Source: Pseudoxanthomonas spadix
GTDB lineage: Bacteria > Pseudomonadota > Gammaproteobacteria > Xanthomonadales > Xanthomonadaceae
Assembly: GCF_003703395.1 (NCBI RefSeq)
Contig: NZ_RDQN01000007.1
Coordinates: 1 to 64,000 of the forward strand
Length of the DNA stretch: 64,000 nt
Direction of reading: 5' to 3'
Every line of letters begins with the position of its first letter. The stretch's first letter is position 1. Below the pieces are notes generated by a model. That model searched no databases, was not told the origin of the DNA, and saw only the letters and a program-made list of their open reading frames with translations. Positions 37,485-46,315 of this stretch are shown here, in pieces. Both the position numbers and the translations under genes were made by a program.

Positions 37485-37690
37485 GTGAGGTTCCCGGGGG
37501 AGGTATCCAGCAGACGTCCCAGTGTATCGGGTCTTGCTGGCAGGATTGTTCGTTAAGAAACCGTTGACTTTGTGCTCACCTGGCGGTTATTCGTGTCCTG
37601 CGCCGCAGCAAGACGTGACATCGGGACAAACAAGATCCCGGGTGCTGGACACCATCACGGGCGGCCATCTTTTTACCCACCGGAGCATCC

Positions 37691-40093
37691 ATGATGTACA
37701 AGCCCACCCTCCTGACCGCCGCCATCGCCCTTGCGCTGGCGGTCCCCGCGCTGGCCCAGCAAGGCCAGCAGACCGCCAAGACGCTGGACAACGTGATCGT
37801 CACCGGCACCCGCGTCACCGACCGCACCCTGGCCGAATCGCAGTCGCCGATCGACATCATTTCGCGCGAGGCCCTGCAGGCCACCGGCACCACCGAACTG
37901 GCCACCGCGCTGGCGCGCGCCCTGCCCTCACTGAACTTCCCGCGCCCGGCGCTGGTGGACGGCACCAGTGGCGTGCGTCCGGCGCAGCTGCGCGGCCTGT
38001 CCCCGGACCAGGTGCTGGTGCTGGTCAACGGCAAGCGCTACCACAGCTCGGCGGCGCTCAACCTCAACGGCAGCATCGGCCGCGGCTCCTCGGCCGTGGA
38101 CCTCAACAGCATTCCGGTGGCCTCCATCGAGCGGGTGGAAGTGCTGCGCGACGGCGCCTCGGCACAGTACGGCTCGGACGCCATCGCCGGGGTGATCAAC
38201 ATCGTCCTCAAGGGCGCCGGAAAGGGCGGCAGCCTGGCGGTGAACTATGGCGAATATTCCAAGGGCGACGGCGCGCAGTTCCAGCTCTCCGGCGACACCG
38301 GCGTGCAGTTCGCCGACGGCCGCGGCACCCTGCACGTGGCCGGCCAGGCCGGCTACCAGGATCCGACCAATCGTTCCGGCGCCTACGCCGGCACCACGCC
38401 CAACACCGGCAACTTCCCGGGGGTGGGCGAGAAGGCCTTCATCATCGGCGATCCGGAGGTGGACGCCGGCGCGGCCTCGGCCAGCGCCAGCTTCGATTTC
38501 GCCGACAACATCACCGGTTACGCCACGGCCATCGCCAGCAACCGTGACATCAATTCGTATGCGTTCTATCGCTCCAGGAACCACAACAACCAGGCCGCGC
38601 TGCTGGCCATGTATTACCCGGACGGCTACGTGCCGGTGATCAACCAGTACTCCAAGGACCGCTCGCTCATTGCCGGGCTCAAGGGCAATACCGAAGGCGG
38701 CTTTGCCTGGGATGTCAGCTACAACTACGGCTACAACAGGATCGATTACGCCACCGACAACACCATCAATTACACGCTCGGCGACACCAGCCCGACCCGC
38801 TTCTACGACGGGGCGCTGGAGTACACCCAGAACATCCTCAACGCCGATTTCACCCAGGCCCTGGACTGGGGCCTGGCCTACCCGGTGACGCTGTCCTTCG
38901 GCGCTGAATATCGTGAGGAGAAGTGGAACCAGTCGCCGGGCGTATATGGCTCGTACGCCAATGCGGGCCTGGGCATCCCCGGCTCCAGCTCCGGGGCACA
39001 GGGCTTCGGCGGCTTCACCCCGGCCAACGCCGTGCACGCCGACCGCCACAACTACGCGGTCTATGCCGGTGTGGAAGCCGACTTCACCGACAAGTTCTCC
39101 GCCGGCCTGACCGGACGCTACGAGGACTACTCCGACTTCGGCAGCAAGGCCTCGGGCAAGCTGTCGGCGCGTTACGCGTTCACCGACATGGTTGCGCTGC
39201 GCGGTACGGTCTCCAACGGCTTCCGCGCCCCATCGCTGGCCCAGCAGAGCTTTCAGGCGATCTCCAGCACGATCACCAACGGCGTCTTCTACCAGAGCGG
39301 CACCTTCCCGGCCGACACCGCCATCGCCCAGGCCCTGGGCGCCAAGCCGCTGGACGCCGAGACCTCCACCAACTACAGCCTGGGCCTGGTGCTGCAGCCG
39401 ACCGACCAGTTCTCGCTGACGGTCGATGCCTACCAGATCGAGATCGACGACCGCATCCTGCTGTCCTCCAACATCAACACCAATGCCGCCGCGCAGGCGC
39501 TGCTGTCCAGCCTGGGCGTGGACCAGGTGACCCAGTTCCGCTACTTCACCAACGCCGCCGACACCCGCACCAAGGGCGTGGACGTGGTCGGCAGCTACAC
39601 CGTGCCGTTCGCGGCCAGCGCCCTGGACCTGACGGCCAGCTACAGCTATGGGGAGACCGAAATCACCCGCCTGGAGGCCTCGCCGGCCGCGCTGGCGGAG
39701 CTGGGCATCAGCACCCCGCTGATCGCCCGTGACGAAGTCGGCCGCCTGGAAGACAGCTTCCCGAAGAACAAGACGATCCTGGGCGGCACCTGGCATTCGG
39801 ACCGCTGGAACCTGAGCCTGACCGGGACCCGCTACGGCAGCGTCACCGTGCGCAACGCGACCGTGCCGGCCAACGACCAGAGCTACGATGCCGAATGGCT
39901 GGTGGACGTGGCGGCCAGCTACAAGCCGACCCAGCAGTGGACCCTCACCCTGGGCGCAGACAACGTGTTCGACACCTACCCGGACGAGAACCGCTACGTG
40001 AACTCCACCAGCGGGATCTTCCAGTACAGCAACTACTCGCCGTTCGGCTTCAACGGCGCCTACGTGTATGGCCGCATCGCCTATACCTGGTAA
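37691..40093 (+). CDS. TonB-dependent receptor (800 aa)
   Basis: This is an outer-membrane receptor with signal peptide ending ALAQ near residue 20. The plug begins TLDNVIVTGTRVTDRTLAESQSP, with VLVNGKRYHSSAALNLNG and VERVEVLRDGASAQYGSDAIAG as plug signatures; the barrel ends in YVYGRIAYTW, with aromatic C-terminus. GGAG lies 5 bases before the ATG at 37691 (ATGATG, either Met possible). The plug with KRYHSSAALNLNGSIGRGS is typical of receptors for unknown organic ligands rather than classical siderophores, but this is weak evidence. No Fur box was seen. A terminator follows. Confidence 0.93.
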   Translation: MMYKPTLLTAAIALALAVPALAQQGQQTAKTLDNVIVTGTRVTDRTLAESQSPIDIISREALQATGTTELATALARALPSLNFPRPALVDGTSGVRPAQLRGLSPDQVLVLVNGKRYHSSAALNLNGSIGRGSSAVDLNSIPVASIERVEVLRDGASAQYGSDAIAGVINIVLKGAGKGGSLAVNYGEYSKGDGAQFQLSGDTGVQFADGRGTLHVAGQAGYQDPTNRSGAYAGTTPNTGNFPGVGEKAFIIGDPEVDAGAASASASFDFADNITGYATAIASNRDINSYAFYRSRNHNNQAALLAMYYPDGYVPVINQYSKDRSLIAGLKGNTEGGFAWDVSYNYGYNRIDYATDNTINYTLGDTSPTRFYDGALEYTQNILNADFTQALDWGLAYPVTLSFGAEYREEKWNQSPGVYGSYANAGLGIPGSSSGAQGFGGFTPANAVHADRHNYAVYAGVEADFTDKFSAGLTGRYEDYSDFGSKASGKLSARYAFTDMVALRGTVSNGFRAPSLAQQSFQAISSTITNGVFYQSGTFPADTAIAQALGAKPLDAETSTNYSLGLVLQPTDQFSLTVDAYQIEIDDRILLSSNINTNAAAQALLSSLGVDQVTQFRYFTNAADTRTKGVDVVGSYTVPFAASALDLTASYSYGETEITRLEASPAALAELGISTPLIARDEVGRLEDSFPKNKTILGGTWHSDRWNLSLTGTRYGSVTVRNATVPANDQSYDAEWLVDVAASYKPTQQWTLTLGADNVFDTYPDENRYVNSTSGIFQYSNYSPFGFNGAYVYGRIAYTW

Positions 40094-40119
40094 GCCCGCA
40101 CGCCACCGCGCGACCCGAC

Positions 40120-40148
40120 CAACCCCGGCTTCGCGCCGGGGTTGTTTT
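40120..40148 (+). terminator. Rho-independent terminator after the second TonB receptor
   Basis: CAACCCCGGC (40120-40129), loop TTCGC, and GCCGGGGTTG (40135-40144) make a perfect 10-bp stem followed by TTTT. Confidence 0.92.
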
Positions 40149-40339
40149 ATGGCGAAGCGTCCGCGCGGCGCCCCGCCATTCAGGGTGGGGGTGTTCTTGC
40201 CAGGCCGTTGGTTGCCTATCGGCTGTGAAGATTTCAGAAAAGTGACCGAAAACGCACATGTTGGGTTTACGATCGGCTAACTTGACTGGCGGCTTAACGG
40301 CCTCCCTTTCTCATTCATACAACACGGAGTGACGCATCA

Positions 40340-41713
40340 ATGGCGATCAGCACGCGGTTTGGGGTTCTGGCAGGTGCAGTGGTAGCGATTCTGGGTGTGT
40401 CGTTTTCGGCCCAGGCCGCGGGTAGGCCCGACCTGGTGGCCCAGTCCCTGAAGGCCGGGCGTCTGCACCAGCCCGATGAATTGCTGATCAAGTACCGCGA
40501 CGGCGCCACCGCCGCCGATCGCGAGGCGATCGAGCATGGCCTGGGTGCCAGCAAGCTGGACATCGTCCGCCCCGGCAATGGCAAGCAGGGCGAACTGGCG
40601 CTGTTGAAGCTGCGCAGTGGTCAGGACCTGGCTGCGGCCATCCAGGTACTGAGCAGCGACCCGGCCGTCGACTACGCCGAGCCGAACTGGGTCTACACCA
40701 TCGGCGCGACCTCCAACGATACCTACTACTCCAACGGTTCGCTGTGGGGCATGTACGGCGACGGCACCAGCCCGGCCAACCAGTACGGCTCGCAGGCCGG
40801 CGAAGCCTGGACCGCAGGCCACACCGCCTGCAGCAACGTGCTGGTCGGGGTGATCGACGAGGGCATCTACTACAGCCACGACGATCTGGCACCGAACATC
40901 TGGTCCAACCCCTATGACGCGGCCGATGGCGTGGACAACGACGGCAACGGCTATGTCGATGACATTCGCGGCTGGGACTTCGACGGCGGCAGCAACAACA
41001 TCAACTCCGGCGGCGCCAGCGACGACCATGGCACCCATGTCTCCGGCACCATCGCCGGCGTGGGTGGCAACGGCAAGGGCGTGGCTGGGGTGTGCTGGAG
41101 CGGGATCAAGCTGATCAGCGCCAAGTTCCTGGGCCGCCGCGGGGGCACCACCGCCAATGCGGTCAAGGCGGTGGACTACATCACCGACCTCAAGACCCGC
41201 CACGGCCTGAACATCGTCGCCACCAACAATTCCTGGGGCGGCGGCGGCTTCTCCCAGGCGCTGCAGGACGCCATCACCCGCGCCGGCAGCGCCGAGATCC
41301 TGTTCGTGGCCGCCGCAGGCAACGACGCGGTCGACAACGACACCACCGCCAGCTACCCGTCCAACTACCCGAACGCGAACGTGATCGCCGTGGCCTCCAT
41401 CACCAACACCGGCGCGCTGTCCAGCTTCTCGCAGTGGGGCAAGACCACCGTGGACCTGGGCGCGCCGGGTTCGGCGATCTACTCCACCGTGCCGGTCAGC
41501 AACAAGGGCAAGGTCACCGCCGGCTACGCCAGCTACAACGGCACCTCCATGGCCACCCCGCATGTAACCGGCGCCGCGGCGCTGTACGCCTCGACCCGTC
41601 CCGGTGCCAGCGCGGCGGACATCAAGGCGGCGATTCTCGACAACACCGTGCCGACCACCTCCCTGCAAGGCAAGACCGTCACCGGTGGCCGGCTCAACGT
41701 GAGCGGCTTCTAG
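40340..41713 (+). CDS. Subtilisin-like S8 serine peptidase
   Basis: This 457-residue secreted protease has a signal peptide (AISTRFGVLAGAVVAILGV then SFSAQA) and a short propeptide of the I9-like type (ELLIKYRDG, AIQVLSSDPAVDYAEPNWVY). The catalytic triad is Asp173 (VIDEG, where the usual residue after Asp is Thr or Ser), His230 (HGTHVSG) and Ser403 (NGTSMATPHV); oxyanion Asn328 lies in AAAGND. A Ca-binding-like DGVDNDGNGYVDD loop is at 196-208. It has no C-terminal P-domain. Likely degrades extracellular proteins. Terminator follows. Confidence 0.93.
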   Translation: MAISTRFGVLAGAVVAILGVSFSAQAAGRPDLVAQSLKAGRLHQPDELLIKYRDGATAADREAIEHGLGASKLDIVRPGNGKQGELALLKLRSGQDLAAAIQVLSSDPAVDYAEPNWVYTIGATSNDTYYSNGSLWGMYGDGTSPANQYGSQAGEAWTAGHTACSNVLVGVIDEGIYYSHDDLAPNIWSNPYDAADGVDNDGNGYVDDIRGWDFDGGSNNINSGGASDDHGTHVSGTIAGVGGNGKGVAGVCWSGIKLISAKFLGRRGGTTANAVKAVDYITDLKTRHGLNIVATNNSWGGGGFSQALQDAITRAGSAEILFVAAAGNDAVDNDTTASYPSNYPNANVIAVASITNTGALSSFSQWGKTTVDLGAPGSAIYSTVPVSNKGKVTAGYASYNGTSMATPHVTGAAALYASTRPGASAADIKAAILDNTVPTTSLQGKTVTGGRLNVSGF

Positions 41714-41804
41714 CAGCAGGTACCGCAGCGCCCGGCGGAAGACCGGATCCGGTTTTCCGTCAGCGCTTCGGTGCAAGCGCCGATCCGGACGGCCTGATTT
41801 GGCC

Positions 41805-41833
41805 AAGGCCCCGATGCATGTCGGGGCCTTTTT
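41805..41833 (+). terminator. Rho-independent terminator after the S8 peptidase
   Basis: AAGGCCCCGA (41805-41814), loop TGCATG, TCGGGGCCTT (41821-41830), followed by TTT. It lies about 90 bases after the peptidase stop. Confidence 0.88.
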
Positions 41834-42048
41834 CATTGCGCGGACCAGAACCCGCTCGATCCGGTTTGCCACCGGTCAAGCGCATGCGCACACCCGCTGC
41901 TTCCGGTGTCAGCCGCCGGTGTCCTGCTGCCGGCGGCGTCCGTCTTCGATAGATGACATGAACCGGCGAGTCAGTTTCGATTTTCCCGGCCTGTGCCGAT
42001 TGCGCGAAACTCGGGCCACGAGTACACGAGCCTAACGGGGGACACGCC

Positions 42049-43803
42049 ATGCACCACGACACCAGCCTGATCGACATCATCGCCGTCGGCCTGGTCGTGG
42101 CGTTCGTGTTCGGTGCGCTGGCCAACAGGCTCAGGCTCTCGCCGCTGGTCGGCTACCTGGTGGCGGGCATGGTGGTCGGGCCGTTCACGCCCGGCTTTGT
42201 CGCCGACCAGGACCTGGCCACCCAGCTGTCCGAGCTGGGGGTGATGCTGCTGATGTTCGGCGTCGGCCTGCACTTCTCGCTGGAAGACCTGATGTCGGTC
42301 AGGAAGATCGCCGTCCCCGGCGCGATCGCGCAGATCGCCGTGGCCACGGCGCTGGGCTTCGGGCTGGCCTGGTGGATGGGCTGGAACGCGCTGCAGGGCC
42401 TGGTGTTCGGCCTGGCCCTGTCGGTGGCCAGCACGGTGGTGCTGCTGCGGGCGATGGAAGACCGGCGCATGCTGGACACCAGCAAGGGCCGCATCGCCGT
42501 GGGCTGGCTGATCGTGGAAGACCTGGCCATGGTCCTGGCCCTGGTGCTGCTGCCGGCGCTGGCCGGCGCGCTGGGCGACGGCGCCACCGCGCAGGCCGTG
42601 GCCGAGGCCGGCGGCGGCGCGGCGGTCAAGGCTGCCCAGGCCGAACCGAACGCCTGGCTGTCGATCGCCAAGGCCATCGGCATCACCCTGCTGCAGGTGG
42701 CCGCGTTCGTGGCGGTGATGCTGGTGGTGGGCAGGCGGGTGATCCCGTGGACGCTGGAGAAGGTCGCGGCCACCGGCTCGCGCGAGCTGTTCACCCTGTC
42801 AGTGCTGGCCATCGCCCTGGGGGTGGCGTTCGGCTCGGCCAGGCTGTTCGGGGTGAGCTTCGCGCTGGGCGCGTTCTTTGCCGGGATGCTGCTCAACGAG
42901 TCGGAGCTGAGCCACAAGGCGGCCAGCGATTCGCTGCCGCTGCGCGATGCGTTCGCAGTGCTGTTCTTCGTCTCGGTCGGCATGCTGTTCGACCCGGCCA
43001 TCCTGGTGACCTACCCGCTGCAGGTGCTGGCGAGCTTCCTGATCATCGTGGTCGGCAAGTCGGCGGCGGCCTACCTCATCGTGCGCGCGTTCGGCCATCC
43101 CAAGGGCACGGCGCTGACCATCTCGGCCAGCCTGGCGCAGATCGGCGAGTTCTCCTTCATCCTGGCCGGGCTGGGCCTGAGCCTGAAGATCCTGCCGCAG
43201 CAAGGGCACGACTTGATCCTGGCCGGGGCGCTGCTGTCGATCGTGGCCAATCCGTTCCTGTTCACCGCCCTGGACGCCTGGAACAAGCGCCACGGCATGA
43301 ACACCGCCGGGGTCACCCCGGCCGCCGAACCCGAGCCGCGGCCCGGCCCACCACTGGAGGGGCACGAGCACGCCATCGTGATCGGCTACGGGCGCGTGGG
43401 CAGCCACCTGGCGCGCTTGCTGCGCGAGCGCGGGGTGCCGCTGGTGGTGATCGATGACAACCGCGACAACGTGGAAAGGGCGCACGCCGCCGGCATTGCC
43501 GCCATCCGCGGCAGCGCGGCGGCCGATGCGGTGCTGGCCGAGGCGCAACCGGACAAGGCCAGGATCGCGGTGCTGGCCATCGCCCAGCCGCTGGAAGCCG
43601 GCGAGGCCATCGCCAAGTTGCGGGCGCTCAACCCGAACCTGACCGTGCTGGCGCGCGCCCACAGCGAAGCCGAGGTTGCGCACCTGCTCGCACACGGCGC
43701 CGATGGCGCGGTCCTGGCCGAACGCGAACTGGCCCATTCGCTGGCCGAGATGATCCTGGCCACCCCGCCCTACCGCGCCCTGCGCGCGCAGCCGGTGCCG
43801 TAG
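42049..43803 (+). CDS. ybaL: Cation:proton antiporter with TrkA-N domain, YbaL-like
   Basis: This 584-residue protein has about 12 membrane segments of the CPA2 Na/H exchanger type (LSPLVGYLVAGMVVGPFTPG, GVSFALGAFFAGMLLNESELSHKAA, SVGMLFDPAIL) and a C-terminal TrkA-N nucleotide-binding domain (HAIVIGYGRVGSHLARLL). It lacks the large linker of KefC and most resembles YbaL-type antiporters that exchange K+ or Na+ for protons. ATG 42049 follows GGGGGA. It ends 7 bases before the end of convergent metY. Confidence 0.9.
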   Translation: MHHDTSLIDIIAVGLVVAFVFGALANRLRLSPLVGYLVAGMVVGPFTPGFVADQDLATQLSELGVMLLMFGVGLHFSLEDLMSVRKIAVPGAIAQIAVATALGFGLAWWMGWNALQGLVFGLALSVASTVVLLRAMEDRRMLDTSKGRIAVGWLIVEDLAMVLALVLLPALAGALGDGATAQAVAEAGGGAAVKAAQAEPNAWLSIAKAIGITLLQVAAFVAVMLVVGRRVIPWTLEKVAATGSRELFTLSVLAIALGVAFGSARLFGVSFALGAFFAGMLLNESELSHKAASDSLPLRDAFAVLFFVSVGMLFDPAILVTYPLQVLASFLIIVVGKSAAAYLIVRAFGHPKGTALTISASLAQIGEFSFILAGLGLSLKILPQQGHDLILAGALLSIVANPFLFTALDAWNKRHGMNTAGVTPAAEPEPRPGPPLEGHEHAIVIGYGRVGSHLARLLRERGVPLVVIDDNRDNVERAHAAGIAAIRGSAAADAVLAEAQPDKARIAVLAIAQPLEAGEAIAKLRALNPNLTVLARAHSEAEVAHLLAHGADGAVLAERELAHSLAEMILATPPYRALRAQPVP

Positions 43804-43810
43804 CGCCCGC

Positions 43811-45097
43811 TCAGGCCTGGGCCAGGGCCTGTTCCAGGTCGGCCAGCAGGTCGTCGATGTGTTCGATCCCCAGCGACAGGCGCACCGTGTCGATGCCCAC
43901 CCCGGCCTTGTCCAGTTCCTCGGGCGAGAGCTGGCGGTGGGTGGTCGAGGCCGGATGGGTGGCCAGCGACTTGGCATCGCCGATGTTGACCAGGCGGGTG
44001 AACAGCTGCAGCGCGTCCAGGAAGCGGGCGCCGGCCTCGCGCCCGCCGGGCAGACCGAAGGTGAGCACGCCCGAGCCGTGACCGCGCAGGTATTTGCGCG
44101 CCAGCGCATGTTCGGGGTGATCTGGCAGGGCGGCATAGTTGACCCACTGCACCCGGGCATGCTGCTGCAGGTAATGGGCCACGGCCAGGGTGTTGGCATT
44201 GATCCGGTCCATGCGCAGGGCCAGGGTCTCGATCCCCTGCAGGATCAGGAAGGCATTGAACGGCGACAGCGCCGCGCCGGTATTGCGCAGCGGCACCACG
44301 CGCGCACGACCGATGTAGGCCGCCTCGCCCAGGGCCTCGGTATAGACCACGCCGTGGTAGCTGACGTCCGGCTCGTTGAGGCGGCCGAAGCGGGCCTTGT
44401 GCTCGGCCCACGGGAAGCGCCCGGAATCGACGATCGCCCCGCCCAGGCTGTTGCCGTGCCCGCCCAGGTATTTGGTCAGCGAATGGACCACGATGTCGGC
44501 GCCGAAGTCGATCGGGCGCAACAGGTAGGGCGTGGCGACGGTGTTGTCCACGATCAACGGCACGCCGTGCGCATGGGCGATTGCGGCCACCGCCTCGATG
44601 TCGGTGATGTTGCCGCGCGGGTTGCCGATGGATTCGACGAACACCGCCTTGGTGCGCTCGTCGATCAGACCGGCGAAGGCCTGTGGATCACGATAATCGG
44701 CGAAGCGGGTGCTGATGCCGAACTGCGGCAGGGTGTGCGCGAACAGGTTGTAGGTGCCGCCGTACAGCGCGCTGGAGGAGACGATGTTGTCGCCGACCTC
44801 GGCGATGGTCTGGATCGCGTAGGTCACCGCCGCCTGCCCGGAGGCCAGCGCGAGCGCACCGATCCCGCCCTCCAGGGCGGCCATGCGCTGCTCCAGCACC
44901 TCGTTGGTCGGATTCATGATCCGGCTGTAGATGTTGCCCGGCACCTTCAGGTCGAACAGGTCCGCGCCGTGCTGGGTGCTGTCGAAGGCGAAGGCCACGG
45001 TCTGGTAGATCGGCACGGCGACCGCGCGGGTGGTCGGGTCGGGGCTGTAGCCACCGTGCACGGCGATGGTTTCGGGCTTCCACTGGGGCTGGGTCAT
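43811..45097 (-). CDS. metY: O-acetylhomoserine sulfhydrylase family, MetY-type
   Basis: This 428-residue enzyme is a PLP-dependent gamma-elimination/replacement protein. The PLP lysine is Lys209 in HSLTKYLGGHGNSLGG, and the surrounding IVDNTVATPYLLRP is conserved. The start TQPQWKPETIAVHGGY and the C-terminal SLGIEHIDDLLADLEQAL match O-acetylhomoserine aminocarboxypropyltransferases, which make homocysteine from O-acetylhomoserine and sulfide. Related cystathionine enzymes are shorter. ATG 45097. Confidence 0.93.
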   Translation of the reverse strand: MTQPQWKPETIAVHGGYSPDPTTRAVAVPIYQTVAFAFDSTQHGADLFDLKVPGNIYSRIMNPTNEVLEQRMAALEGGIGALALASGQAAVTYAIQTIAEVGDNIVSSSALYGGTYNLFAHTLPQFGISTRFADYRDPQAFAGLIDERTKAVFVESIGNPRGNITDIEAVAAIAHAHGVPLIVDNTVATPYLLRPIDFGADIVVHSLTKYLGGHGNSLGGAIVDSGRFPWAEHKARFGRLNEPDVSYHGVVYTEALGEAAYIGRARVVPLRNTGAALSPFNAFLILQGIETLALRMDRINANTLAVAHYLQQHARVQWVNYAALPDHPEHALARKYLRGHGSGVLTFGLPGGREAGARFLDALQLFTRLVNIGDAKSLATHPASTTHRQLSPEELDKAGVGIDTVRLSLGIEHIDDLLADLEQALAQA

Positions 45098-45265
45098 GGC
45101 ACAGGTTCACTGGGGCAGAAGGAAGGCGACGATAGCCCAGCCCGTCGCGCCGGGGGTGGCCTCCACCACCCCGGCTCATGTCCAAAGGCAATCAGCGCAT
45201 GAGCGATCCGACTACGCCGGTACCGACACGGCGCGTTTGCGCGCAGGCTGGCCGCCACCGACAGG

Positions 45266-45357
45266 TCATCGGCTATCGGTGGTGTGGACGAACGTGCGCC
45301 TCCAGCGCGCCTGCAGGCCGTGCTGCTTCACCAGGCGGCGGACCCGGTGACGGCCGG
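45266..45357 (-). pseudogene. IS3-family transposase OrfB relic
   Basis: On the minus strand a 30-codon open stretch encodes RHRVRRLVKQHGLQ and RRTFVHTTDSR, then a TGA. This matches the N-terminal part of IS3-family OrfB (recurrent K/RHRVARLMREHGL then TTDSRH). After the stop, a shifted frame reads DLSVAASLRANAP, which resembles the next part of the same protein, so a frameshift or deletion has occurred. The remainder of the element is gone. The rest of the 45098-45457 gap holds nothing else I can name. Confidence 0.6.
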
Positions 45358-45457
45358 CAGGACCTGGCTGCTGCTCGCCACCGCCAGAACCCGGCCATGG
45401 CCGGAACCTGTCCTGCGCAACGCCCTGTGTTTTTGCTGAAAGCTCGTGCCAATCAGG

Positions 45458-45760
45458 TCAAATGATGGCCTGCAGGCCTTTGTCTGCAATGACGTTGAGC
45501 AGCTTGAGTGCGGGGCCGGTCGGGTGAGTCTGACCTTGCTCCCACTTGCGCACCGTCGAGGCGGTGGTGTGTAGGTGGAGCGCAAACACCGGCTGGCTGA
45601 ATTTCAAGGTTTCGCGCAGGCGCTTGATGTCGGCAGCGCCGAACTCCCGCACTGGCGGCGGGCAAAGGGTGTCGAACTTGCGCATCGTCACCTTACCGAT
45701 CGCTCCGGCTTCGTGGAGCGCAGCCAGGTCGCCACGCAGGGATTCAATGATCTTGCTCAC
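45458..45760 (-). CDS. XRE-type antitoxin of a RelE/HigB-like toxin
   Basis: This 100-residue DNA-binding protein ends with a helix-turn-helix (DIKRLRETLKFSQPVFALHL, TTASTVRKWEQGQTHPTG), the usual layout of antitoxins partnering PF06296-type toxins. The start is GTG 45760, with GGAGG 7 bases upstream. It overlaps the 3' end of the toxin gene by 17 bases, the toxin-first order of HigBA-like loci. It would repress the operon with its partner. Confidence 0.88.
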   Translation of the reverse strand: MSKIIESLRGDLAALHEAGAIGKVTMRKFDTLCPPPVREFGAADIKRLRETLKFSQPVFALHLHTTASTVRKWEQGQTHPTGPALKLLNVIADKGLQAII

Positions 45761-46127
45761 AATGCACCTCCAGTAAGACGCCCGATCGCAATGCCTTGGA
45801 CAAAGCATCGGCAGACAGTTCCAAGAACACCTTGCCGGCAAATTGCAGTGCCTTCTTCTCGTCTTGCGTGACGTTCGCCTTGTCGCTCTTGGGGAACCCA
45901 TGCAGGAAAACATAGCTGCTGCCGATCCGAGCCGACAGCAGCGTCCGATAGCCACCGCTCTTGCCTGCACCTGGGCGGGCTACCCGCTTCTTGTAGAGGA
46001 AGCCACCCAGGTCGGCGTCGACCAAGCCACTTTCCATCTCTTGAACTGCCTTGCACAAGGCAGCATCGGGCAGCTTTTCACCCACCTGCCACCGTGCAAA
46101 ATCTTTCCGTTTGAGGATGGGCGTCAT
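45744..46127 (-). CDS. RelE/HigB-like toxin (PF06296-type)
   Basis: This 127-residue protein has the conserved core of this toxin family: RKDFARWQVGEKLPDAALCK, EMESGLVDADLGGFLYKKRV, ARPGAGKSGGYRTLL, and a final FAGKVFLELSADALSKAL region. Relatives cleave mRNA on the ribosome. ATG 46127 (MTPILKRKDF) gives the family N-terminus; a frame 27 codons longer exists. Base composition is lower in GC than the neighbouring metY and clpB, in line with acquisition by transfer. Confidence 0.88.
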   Translation of the reverse strand: MTPILKRKDFARWQVGEKLPDAALCKAVQEMESGLVDADLGGFLYKKRVARPGAGKSGGYRTLLSARIGSSYVFLHGFPKSDKANVTQDEKKALQFAGKVFLELSADALSKALRSGVLLEVHCEQDH

Positions 46128-46248
46128 CTTGGCCACAAAATCATACCCGATACGGGCACATTTCTCCAGACTCCGCAGCACACCGACGGTGCAGTTGGCC
46201 TGCACCACGGGGCTTCGGCAGTGACTGCGGACCTGGTGAGTTTTATCT

Positions 46249-46289
46249 TAAAAAACGCCATCCCCGCGCCGTTGAGCGCGGGGATGGCG
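46249..46289 (-). terminator. Rho-independent terminator of clpB
   Basis: On the minus strand CGCCATCCCCGCGC and GCGCGGGGATGGCG form a perfect 14-bp stem with a 6-base loop, followed by TTTTTT. It lies about 27 bases after the clpB stop and isolates the toxin-antitoxin island. Confidence 0.93.
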
Positions 46290-46315
46290 ACATACAGCAA
46301 AGAATTCAGGCCTTC

